Source: Acidobacteriota bacterium (GTDB taxonomy: Bacteria; Acidobacteriota; Polarisedimenticolia; J045). Taken from it: a stretch of DNA of 36,529 nucleotides. The stretch's first letter is position 1. The number at the start of each line of letters is the position of its first letter. The stretch is taken from assembly GCA_003696075.1 (NCBI GenBank), contig RFHH01000069.1:1-36529 (forward strand), given 5' to 3'. The position numbers were made by a program, and so were the translations under genes. Below the pieces are notes generated by a model, which saw only the letters and a list, made by a program, of their open reading frames with translations, did not search any database and was not told the origin of the DNA. Positions 23,302 to 30,108 of this stretch are shown here, in pieces.

Positions 23302-25494
23302 TCAGTCGGCGTAACCCAGGGTCCGCAGCCGCTCGAGCGCCTCGCTGTCCAGCGGGCGCCCGGCTCGCGCGGGATGGGCCTTCTCGAAAGCCTCGCGACG
23401 CCGCCTCTGGGCTTCGAGCCACGCCCGGATCCGCCGCGACGGCTCCTCGGTCCCCTGCTCGAGGGCGCGGAGTTCCCCCGGATCGCGGGCGATGTCGAAC
23501 ACCTGCGCCGGTCGCCCTTCCTCGAGGACCACCTTCCGGAGATCACCGAACAAGAGGGCGTGCCGTTCCGGTTCGTCGCCGGCGAGAAAGAAGTGCAGGA
23601 GCGAACTGGGGACCGGAACGGGAGCCGCCCTCCGGCCGGCGAGAAACGGGAGGAGGGAGCGGCCCTGCCCCTCCGGGAGCGGGGGAAGGCCGAGGAGATC
23701 GAGGAGGGTGGCCGGCACGTCGGCGAGGCCCACCGGCGTGTCCACGTCCCGCGCCGGGAGCTGACCCGGCGCGTAAAACACCAGCGGCACGGCCACCTCC
23801 GTCTGGTAGACGCTCTGGCCGTGACCGCGGGCGCCGTGCTCGCCGAACGACTCGCCGTGGTCGGAAAGGAAGACGAGCAGCAGCGGCCGGCGCCGCGCGC
23901 GCCGCTCCAGCGCCTCGAGAAGCGCGCCGAACTGCACGTCGGCGTCGGCCACCGCGCGCGCATAGGCGGCGCGCGGACCGCCCTGGTCGAGGCGATACCG
24001 TCCGAGCTGGTACTCGTGGGCCTCGAGCGTGTGCACGTAGGCGAACGCGGGGCAGTCCGGCTCCTCCTTCAGCCAGCCGAGAAGCGCCTCGTGGAGCTGG
24101 GAGGCCGACGGGTGCAGCCCGAGGGCGACGCGGCCCCGCCAGTGCCGCGGCGCGTAGGCGGCGTCGAAGCCCCGCTCGAGCCCTGTCAGCGTCGATGCGA
24201 GCGGGTTGGCGACGAAAGAACCGGTGCACCAGCCGGCATCGCGGAACCGCTCCTGGAGGAGCGGCAGGTCCGGGGGAATTCTGTCGGTGTACGCGCGGGC
24301 CCCCACGCGGTGAACGGGCGGGAGGATGCCGGTGAAGAGCGTCGTCACCGCGGGCTTCGTCCAGGAGGCGTTGCTCTGCGCGTGCCGGAACCGCACACCC
24401 CCGCGCGCCAGCCGGTCGAAGGCCGGGGTGCGGGCCCGTTCGGCCCCCCACGCGCCGAGCGCGTCGGAGCGGAGGGTGTCGACGAGGTAGATCAGGACGT
24501 CCGGAGTGGCCTGCGGTAGGCCGTTCCCGTCGAAAACGCGCGGGTCGCCGAAAAGCGCCAACCCGACCCGGCCGCCCTGCGGCGTCTCCGGCGCCGAGGC
24601 CGAGAGTTCCAGCGTCACGCGCCGGCCAGCCCAACGGCCGAGCGGCGCCTCGCGTGCCGCCCACACGGGTCCGTCGTCGGCGCTCGAGATCACCTGCCGC
24701 CGGCCCTCCGAGACGACCGCGACCGATCCGCGGACCGGCCCGCCGACCCCCGCCTCGTGCCAGCGCAGCCGGGCGTTCGCACCGGGCACGCGGATCCGGA
24801 AGCGCACGCGGGCTCCCGGGGCGACGTACCAGCTCGGCCGGAAGACGCCGCCCGCCTCGGCGACGCGGCGGCCCGCCGGGCCGCGGAACGCGGCGAGCGC
24901 ATCGAGCAACGTCACCGACTCGAGGCGGGCACCAGGACCGGCACCGGGGAGGACGACGCGGATCGCACGCAGGCGGCCCTCGGTGCCGGCGTCGAGCCAG
25001 TTCCCTTCCAGTGTCTCCCTTATGTCCAGCCGAACCGAGACGAGCCCGCCCGGGGCCGCGGGAGCGGGAAGCGGTACGTCGACCTCGCGGTGCCGCAGCG
25101 CCACGACGTCCTTGAAAACCCTCTGCGGAACGTCGAGGAGGAGCCTCAGGGACGAGGCCCCCGCCGGTGCGAGGACGATCTCGATCGTGCCGGGATCGAA
25201 ACCGAGGCCGGTCAGATCGGGGCTGTCGAAGACGACCCCCTGCGGGGCCTCGGAACGGTGCCACGCCTTCGCCAGCCGCTCGCCGCGCCACTCGGCCCGG
25301 TGCCAGGATCGCTCCGCGCCTTTGCCGGACACCTCTCCGGACAGCTCCGCCAGCCGGATCGGAGCGGACGGCGGCGGCCGCCAGTCCGGCAAGGGCCGGT
25401 CCCTCTCCGCGGGAGGGGCCGCGCCCAGCATCGTCAGGGCAACACAAGCTGCGACGAAGCCGACCCGCGAGGCGGGCGCCGGGGAACTTCTCAT
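23302..25494 (-). CDS. Sulfatase-fold hydrolase/transferase with Thr nucleophile, secreted
   Basis: The 730-residue protein has a signal peptide (VGFVAACVALTMLGAAPP), a beta-rich N-terminal region to about residue 325 with no family I can name, and a C-terminal alkaline-phosphatase/sulfatase domain. Metal and core motifs are VLIYLVDTLRSDALGAWG (Asp339), FVANPLASTLTGLERGFD, LLVFLSDHGESFGEHG and GHGQSVYQTEVAVPLVFY. At the nucleophile site the sequence is NASWTKPAVTTLFTG, placing Thr379 where canonical sulfatases have the Cys or Ser of C/S-x-P-x-R that becomes formylglycine; the following Ser and Arg are also missing. A classical sulfatase is therefore unlikely. Phosphodiesterase or phosphotransferase chemistry, as in Thr-dependent relatives, fits better. 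Confidence 0.85.
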   Translation of the reverse strand: MRSSPAPASRVGFVAACVALTMLGAAPPAERDRPLPDWRPPPSAPIRLAELSGEVSGKGAERSWHRAEWRGERLAKAWHRSEAPQGVVFDSPDLTGLGFDPGTIEIVLAPAGASSLRLLLDVPQRVFKDVVALRHREVDVPLPAPAAPGGLVSVRLDIRETLEGNWLDAGTEGRLRAIRVVLPGAGPGARLESVTLLDALAAFRGPAGRRVAEAGGVFRPSWYVAPGARVRFRIRVPGANARLRWHEAGVGGPVRGSVAVVSEGRRQVISSADDGPVWAAREAPLGRWAGRRVTLELSASAPETPQGGRVGLALFGDPRVFDGNGLPQATPDVLIYLVDTLRSDALGAWGAERARTPAFDRLARGGVRFRHAQSNASWTKPAVTTLFTGILPPVHRVGARAYTDRIPPDLPLLQERFRDAGWCTGSFVANPLASTLTGLERGFDAAYAPRHWRGRVALGLHPSASQLHEALLGWLKEEPDCPAFAYVHTLEAHEYQLGRYRLDQGGPRAAYARAVADADVQFGALLEALERRARRRPLLLVFLSDHGESFGEHGARGHGQSVYQTEVAVPLVFYAPGQLPARDVDTPVGLADVPATLLDLLGLPPLPEGQGRSLLPFLAGRRAAPVPVPSSLLHFFLAGDEPERHALLFGDLRKVVLEEGRPAQVFDIARDPGELRALEQGTEEPSRRIRAWLEAQRRRREAFEKAHPARAGRPLDSEALERLRTLGYAD

Positions 25495-26320
25495 GATGTG
25501 AGTATAGCGGTCGCGGTGTCACCGCTCCCTGCCGGCTCCGGCCCGATCTCCATAGAGGCCGAGATCAACGCATTCGGCACGCCGCGCTCACCGCCCGCCG
25601 CGCTGCGCGACGAGCCGACCCGGGCCGGGCGCGAATCGTTCCGCGACCCCGAAAATGGGCGGCGGCAGTGTTGCCGCCGCCTGGGCCGCGCGCCAACCGC
25701 CTAAAGTCCCGCAAGGGCGCAGTCGACGATTCTCTGGCGTTCGCCGATCCTCGCGACGAAGGGACTGACCGCGACGGCCGCACTCCGTGCGTCACGTCAC
25801 CCGGAGCGGAGTCGGCAAGCCTCCCGGAACGGCGGGGACTGGCCGACTGCCATCTCGCGTTCGCAGGCCCGTGGCGGGTTCCGGAGCCGCCTCGGGCGGC
25901 ATCCGGAATTCGCGCACGGGGTGTTGCCCGCCTGCACGGCCGGGCGGCTCGCCGGCCGGCTCGCCGCCGAACGGCACCCGAACGGTCGTTCCGATGCGCC
26001 GCTTCACCCCCTCGCCACCGGCATGACGACACGCCTGCCGTTCGAGGATTCGGTTCTGCCGGCGATCGAGCAGCCGTTCGCGGCGGCGGGCCCGGAGGTC
26101 GGCATGGGTTTCGTCGATGCAGGAGTCCTGAAGGACGCGCGATCCTCGCGGCGCGCGGGATCCACGAGCACCTGTCGGTCGTGATGTTCCTCGACAGCCG
26201 GAGGCGCTCGGCCCTCCGCGGCCGGGCGGTGGAGCTGCGCGGTTTCCCCGCCGTGAGTTCTGTGGGGATCGATCCCGCGCAGCTCCTTCGCGAACCCGTC
26301 CGGCGCCGCAGCGGCCGCGA
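25495..26320. other. 826-bp gap without an intact gene
   Basis: No complete gene can be supported here on either strand. The interval holds a strong hairpin (25658-25681) and, in its second half, a coding-like stretch that changes frame (described separately). Bases 25495-25650 should include the promoter of the minus-strand sulfatase-fold gene, but no clear hexamers are seen. Several open frames on both strands are arginine- and proline-rich and look like noise of high GC content. Confidence 0.5.
25658..25681 (-). terminator. Strong hairpin with T-run on the minus strand
   Basis: GGCGGCGGCA and TGCCGCCGCC pair perfectly over 10 bp around a 4-base loop. Read on the minus strand the stem is followed by CATTTTCG, a short T-run, giving an intrinsic-terminator form. 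It would shield the sulfatase-fold gene from read-through of the cytochrome operon. Confidence 0.5.
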
Positions 26321-26366
26321 TCAGGGCGACCCCTCCAGCAGCCGCTCGAGCGGGTCGCCCGGGTAA
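25891..26366 (+). pseudogene. Probable frameshifted gene remnant, unrecognised family
   Basis: From about 25891 one plus frame reads sensibly with nearly all codons ending in G or C: HPEFAHGVLPACTAGRLAGRLAAE, later LPFEDSVLPAIEQPFAAAG and EVGMGFVDAGVLKD. Near 26135 that frame loses its character and a second frame takes over with RAILAARGIHEHLSVVMFLDS and LRGRAVELRGFPAVSSVG, again with third-position G or C almost throughout, to a stop at 26364-26366. Neither part has a good start site, and the 3' end overlaps the convergent cytochrome gene by 46 bases. This is best explained by a decayed gene or an assembly frameshift. I do not recognise the family. Confidence 0.35.
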
Positions 26367-27748
26367 CCCAGCGCCTTCCAGTCGAGCCGCCCGTTCGGGC
26401 TGTGGCAGTCGAGGCAGCCAAGCGCCTGATCGGCCGGGACCACCTCATGGAACAGGCCCATGTAGCGGACCGTCTCGACCCACCGGAAGCGGATGTCATG
26501 CAGGCCGTAGAACTTTTCGGCCGCCTCCTGCACGAAGGGCGTGATGTCCCCGTCGGCGCTCGCGTAGTACTCCTCCGTCACGATCGGAACCAGCCAGTTG
26601 CGCTCCTCGAGCAGCGGCAGCTTCGCGCGATGCACCTTGAACGGATAGATCTTCGCCCGCGGCTCGTCGCGGGAGCCGACCGGTACCGCAATCGGGATCT
26701 CGCCGCTCGGCAACGGCGAGACCGGCCGTCCGGCCAAGGTCATCCGCGTCCGCCCGTCGAACCAGGCATAGACTGGAATCACGTGCTCGCGCAGCTCCAT
26801 CTTCATGTACCAGCGGCCGCGATCCTCCTGCCAGACCGGCGTCGACCAGTCCCGATAGACATCGGTCGGGTCATCCTTGGCGAATTCGGGAATGTGACAC
26901 GCCGTGCAGTGCACGCGCGCGGTGTGGCGGTCGAGAACCTTGACGTCGTGCGGCTCTTCGCCGTGACAGTCCGCGCAATCGAGCGGCGCTTCCGGCATCT
27001 CGCGATCCGCGAGATCGGCGCCGCGCCCGCGCACCCGATGATCCTCCCCCATGTGGCAGTCGATGCACTCGAAGCCGGCGCCGTCCCGGCCCATGTGAAC
27101 GTCGAAGGATCGGTCGCAGTCGTGCAGGCGGTACTCGAGGTCGCCACGTTTGTAGTTGGGTCCGCCCCCGGACCCCGCGTGGCACCGCAGGCACATCACT
27201 TTCTTTGGTAGCGAGATGCGCTGCGAGACGATGTCGAGTCCCTCCTGGTTCTGCCACAGGATCGGTTTCCATTCCCAGCTACCGTCTGCGTTCCGGTACA
27301 GATCGCGGCGGTAGCCGCTCGCGTGGCAGATCAAGCAGTCGATGTTGAGGAGCTGCTCTTCCGTCATCTCCTCCGACGGCATCCGGCCGCGGCCGGCGTG
27401 GCACTTGGAACAGCCTTTCGCCAGCACCCGGCCGTCGGCCGCGCGCACCTCGCCGATCCAGTTGATTCTCGGATTCGTACAGAAGTCGTTGATGACGTTG
27501 ATCTTGCCGAGCTTGCCGCCGGGTGCCCCCTGGAGGTCCGGAGTCGGACCCTTCCACTGGTAATGGACGGAACGAAAGAAAGTCTCCGCTTGTTCGCGGT
27601 GGCAGCGCAGGCAGGTTTTCGTCCCCTCGTAGTGCTCCCACAGTCCCTCGTGACCGCGGAAGGGCGAATCCGCTCCCACCCCGAGCGTGGGCGACGGCAC
27701 TACCGCCGCTGCGATGGCGATGGGAGCGAGAAGGCTCCGGATCGGCAT
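26321..27748 (-). CDS. Octaheme c-type cytochrome, tetrathionate-reductase-family type
   Basis: The 475-residue secreted protein (signal SLLAPIAIAAAVVPSP) has eight CxxCH heme motifs at residues 46, 113, 138, 186, 228, 258, 281 and 445, with 160 residues between the last two. The arrangement around NDFC90, GCSKCHAGRG and NIDCLICHASGY, and the tail CLDCHSPNGRLDWKALGYPGDP (split: CLDCHSPNGRLDW, KALGYPGDP), resemble octaheme tetrathionate reductase family cytochromes. Those proteins reduce tetrathionate, nitrite or hydroxylamine in vitro, and their physiological substrates are mostly unknown. No CxxCK site is present. Two non-heme Cys (90, 211) remain. The ATG at 27748 follows AAGGAG. It is the last gene of a sigma-54 operon, 14 bp after the porin stop. 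Confidence 0.88.
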   Translation of the reverse strand: MPIRSLLAPIAIAAAVVPSPTLGVGADSPFRGHEGLWEHYEGTKTCLRCHREQAETFFRSVHYQWKGPTPDLQGAPGGKLGKINVINDFCTNPRINWIGEVRAADGRVLAKGCSKCHAGRGRMPSEEMTEEQLLNIDCLICHASGYRRDLYRNADGSWEWKPILWQNQEGLDIVSQRISLPKKVMCLRCHAGSGGGPNYKRGDLEYRLHDCDRSFDVHMGRDGAGFECIDCHMGEDHRVRGRGADLADREMPEAPLDCADCHGEEPHDVKVLDRHTARVHCTACHIPEFAKDDPTDVYRDWSTPVWQEDRGRWYMKMELREHVIPVYAWFDGRTRMTLAGRPVSPLPSGEIPIAVPVGSRDEPRAKIYPFKVHRAKLPLLEERNWLVPIVTEEYYASADGDITPFVQEAAEKFYGLHDIRFRWVETVRYMGLFHEVVPADQALGCLDCHSPNGRLDWKALGYPGDPLERLLEGSP

Positions 27749-27762
27749 GATGCGCTCCTTTC

Positions 27763-29511
27763 TCACCACCTCGCCATGAGGCTCAGGGCGAACTTTCTGG
27801 CGCTGTCGTACGTCGGGAAACCGAGAACGGGCTGCGTTTCGAGGTCTTTTGGCGTCCCGAGCAGCCATCCCGATCCCGAGTAGTCGTAGCTGTAATCGAT
27901 GTAGTCCAGCTTGACGAGAAATCGGTTCTCGATGCGGTGCGTCAGATAGACCTCCCAGACGTCGCCTCGTGTCTGTGTCTTCGGCGCGATGATCTCGTCC
28001 TCGGCCGCCGCGAAGTTGAACCAGTACCGTGATCCGTGGTTGTACTCGACCCCGATCTTCGTGCGGTCGTCGTTGAAGCGAAGACGCACGCCGCCGTAGA
28101 ACATCGAGCCGCTGCGATCCTGCGGTGCTTCGAACGGGTCGGAGAAGAGGCCACCGAAGGGGGTCGTCACGCCGTTGGGGCTCGATTCCACATAGTTGGC
28201 GCTCACAAACCAGTCGACCGGTCCATCGCTCCGCTGGAAAACGACGCTAGCGAGATCGAGGTCGCCGAGATGGGCCGACGGGGTGTAGCGCAGGATGACG
28301 GGAGCGGGTATGGCCTGACCCGTCACCGGGTCGGCCGGAAGAACGACGAGCCCGTTGAACCCGTCGGTGACGTCGAACGCCTTCGCGACCGTCAGTTGAA
28401 CGAACATGTCGTCGGTGTCCCACACGTCCCAGTTGATGCCTAGCAGCTGCACGTCGTCGAGGCGGTCGGCCGGGTTCTTCAGCACCTGGCCGTTTCCGAA
28501 GCCGGACTCGTACCCTACGCCGTAGCACAGCCGGAGGGTGGAAAAGTCATTGATATGCCAGCCGAACGTCAGGCCGTCGAACTGGAAGTCGATCACCGAG
28601 CCGGCAGGGGTTCCGCCGCGCGGTTCGTCATGCCGGAAGTTCAGCGGCACGCCGCCGGTCGAGGGACGGCGGCCGATCGAGAGGTAGACCGGCAACCCGC
28701 CGATGTCGTTCCAGGAGAAGTAGGCCCGCTCGACGCGCAGGATATCGGAGTTCGGGACGTTGGCCGTCGTGCCGTCGATGTTGATCGTCGTCGGCTGCCC
28801 GTTGAACACCCGTACGCCGGTCGAGTCGCCCCAGACTTTGTACATCGAAAGGCGCCCGTCGAAGGTGACGTTGTCGCCGACCCGCGCGCGGATCCGCAGC
28901 CGCAACCGGTTGGTGTAGAGGATGTCGTTGTCGGCGTTCGCTCCGGGCACGAAGGCAGCGGGCAGGTACATCGCGAACAGTTGCTGCTGCAACGCCGGAT
29001 CGAAACCGGCCATTGCCTCCTTGAGCTGGCCGAACGTCAATTTCGAAGTGAACAGCAGCCAGTCGGCATAATGGGATTCGATCTGCGCATCGAGATCGGC
29101 GATCGATTCGGGCGGTGCCCCGACCTGCTGGAAGTAGAACAGCGTCTTCACGATCAGATTCTGCAGCACCATTCCGTCGAAGTGGTCCGGGATCTTCGCT
29201 TGAATCGTGTGAGCTTCGAACCGGAAGTCCCCCTGGAAGAGCAACCGATCGAGGGCAGCGTGGCGCTCCGGCTCGTTCAGACGTCGCTCCAGGTCCTCGA
29301 TCCGCTGCTCGAGATCCTCGACCGCATCCCGCGTGGCGTCCGCGCTCACGTCGCCGTCCTTGTCGGCCGCCGCCGCGGTGCCGGTCCGTTGTTCGGTCGT
29401 TGCCGGCGCGGTCTTCGCGGCTGTAGCCGCGTGCGTCGTGGCCGCCGGGACGCCGGCCGCCAGCAGTACGATCGACGCGGCCACGATTGAGAACACCCTT
29501 CGCTCGCTCAT
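27763..29511 (-). CDS. DUF3373-type outer-membrane porin
   Basis: The 582-residue protein has a signal peptide (VFSIVAASIVLLAAGVPAATTHA), a short alanine-rich linker, a coiled coil at about residues 60-85 (AVEDLEQRIEDLERRLNEPE) and then a long beta-barrel that begins LLFQGDFRFEAHTIQAK and ends in an aromatic-terminal strand, FALSLMARW. This layout matches DUF3373-type channel proteins often found beside multiheme cytochromes in metal- and sulfur-respiring bacteria. Placed between two cytochrome genes, it may carry or host electron transfer across the outer membrane, or simply admit an anionic substrate. The start is supported by GGGAGGAAAG. It has 16 bp to the gene before and 14 bp to the gene after. 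Confidence 0.82.
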   Translation of the reverse strand: MSERRVFSIVAASIVLLAAGVPAATTHAATAAKTAPATTEQRTGTAAAADKDGDVSADATRDAVEDLEQRIEDLERRLNEPERHAALDRLLFQGDFRFEAHTIQAKIPDHFDGMVLQNLIVKTLFYFQQVGAPPESIADLDAQIESHYADWLLFTSKLTFGQLKEAMAGFDPALQQQLFAMYLPAAFVPGANADNDILYTNRLRLRIRARVGDNVTFDGRLSMYKVWGDSTGVRVFNGQPTTINIDGTTANVPNSDILRVERAYFSWNDIGGLPVYLSIGRRPSTGGVPLNFRHDEPRGGTPAGSVIDFQFDGLTFGWHINDFSTLRLCYGVGYESGFGNGQVLKNPADRLDDVQLLGINWDVWDTDDMFVQLTVAKAFDVTDGFNGLVVLPADPVTGQAIPAPVILRYTPSAHLGDLDLASVVFQRSDGPVDWFVSANYVESSPNGVTTPFGGLFSDPFEAPQDRSGSMFYGGVRLRFNDDRTKIGVEYNHGSRYWFNFAAAEDEIIAPKTQTRGDVWEVYLTHRIENRFLVKLDYIDYSYDYSGSGWLLGTPKDLETQPVLGFPTYDSARKFALSLMARW

Positions 29512-29527
29512 CGTCTTTCCTCCCGGC

Positions 29528-29899
29528 TCAGCGCCCGCAGGTCATCGGCTGCTCCGAGTCGGCCGCGTGGTCGACTAGGAACTTCTCGAGCTGCTTACGG
29601 ATCTCGGGTGTGAGGATCTCGCCCAGCGCCCGCTTCTTCTCCGGATGCGTCAGCCTGGCGTGGGTCCGGGCGAACTGCTTGGCGAAGAAGCGCTGCCACT
29701 GCATGCCGATCAGCGACGAAGGCGAGAGCGGCTTCGCGCTCCCTTTCGGCTGGTGGCAGACGCGGCAGCTCGCTTTCCACAGCTCGACCTGCGCTTTGGT
29801 TCCACTCGCGGCGAGGGCCGTGCCCAGGCCGCCTGCCGCCAGCAGCGCGGCGGCCGCGAGGGCCAGCGCTCGCACCGCGATCGCTTTTCCGGTGCTCAT
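29528..29899 (-). CDS. Small monoheme c-type cytochrome
   Basis: The 123-residue secreted protein starts with a signal (VRALALAAAALLAAGGLGTALA) and has a single CRVCH heme site near mature residue 15. Further features are PLSPSSLIGMQWQRFFAKQF, an ILTPEIRKQLEKFL helix and a C-terminal DHAADSEQPMTCG with a lone Cys, which could be an axial or disulfide partner. It probably shuttles electrons between the inner membrane and the octaheme cytochrome. The ATG at 29899 is preceded by GAAGGAGA. It is the first gene of the operon, about 39 bp after the predicted sigma-54 start site. Confidence 0.85.
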   Translation of the reverse strand: MSTGKAIAVRALALAAAALLAAGGLGTALAASGTKAQVELWKASCRVCHQPKGSAKPLSPSSLIGMQWQRFFAKQFARTHARLTHPEKKRALGEILTPEIRKQLEKFLVDHAADSEQPMTCGR

Positions 29900-29948
29900 C
29901 GTCCTGTCTCCTTCCGCGTCTTTCCCGAGACGCGACACCGGTTAGTAA

Positions 29949-29964
29949 GGCAAAGGGCATGCCA
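29949..29964 (-). promoter_or_regulatory. Sigma-54 (-24/-12) promoter of the cytochrome operon
   Basis: The minus strand reads TGGCATGCCCTTTGCC, matching the TGGCAY-N5-TTGC consensus with correct GG-to-GC spacing. The predicted transcription start is near 29938, leaving a leader of about 39 bases to the monoheme cytochrome. The neighbouring regulator carries GAFTGA, the sigma-54 contact motif, which supports this site. Confidence 0.8.
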
Positions 29965-30042
29965 GCATCAGAGACGCCCGTCGTCGCAAGTCATTGAGAA
30001 AAAAGGCCTTCGGAACCCACGCTGAGAGCAGCGGGTGCGAGC

Positions 30043-30097
30043 GAAACAGATTGTTTCAGGTGAGAGAAACGGTGCGTTTCGTGCGACGGATCGTTTC
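30043..30097. promoter_or_regulatory. Enhancer (UAS) cluster for the sigma-54 activator
   Basis: Two perfect inverted repeats, GAAAC-N5-GTTTC, lie at 30043-30057 and 30066-30080. Their centres are 23 bp apart, about two helical turns. A third copy at 30083-30097 keeps GTTTC but has a degenerate left half (GCGAC); GTTTCAGGTGA recurs at 30053 and 30093. The cluster lies about 105-160 bp upstream of the predicted start site, the usual distance for such activators, and ends just past the regulator stop. Confidence 0.75.
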
Positions 30098-30108
30098 AGG
30101 TGACGGGG

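Noticed and set aside
23302-25494. Annotation as a classical formylglycine sulfatase
   Set aside because: The Cys/Ser and Arg of the activation motif are absent.
25565-26499. Minus-strand open frames in the gap beside the octaheme cytochrome
   Set aside because: Arg/Ser-rich translations without motifs or starts; the plus-strand frame-switching signal explains the codon pattern better.
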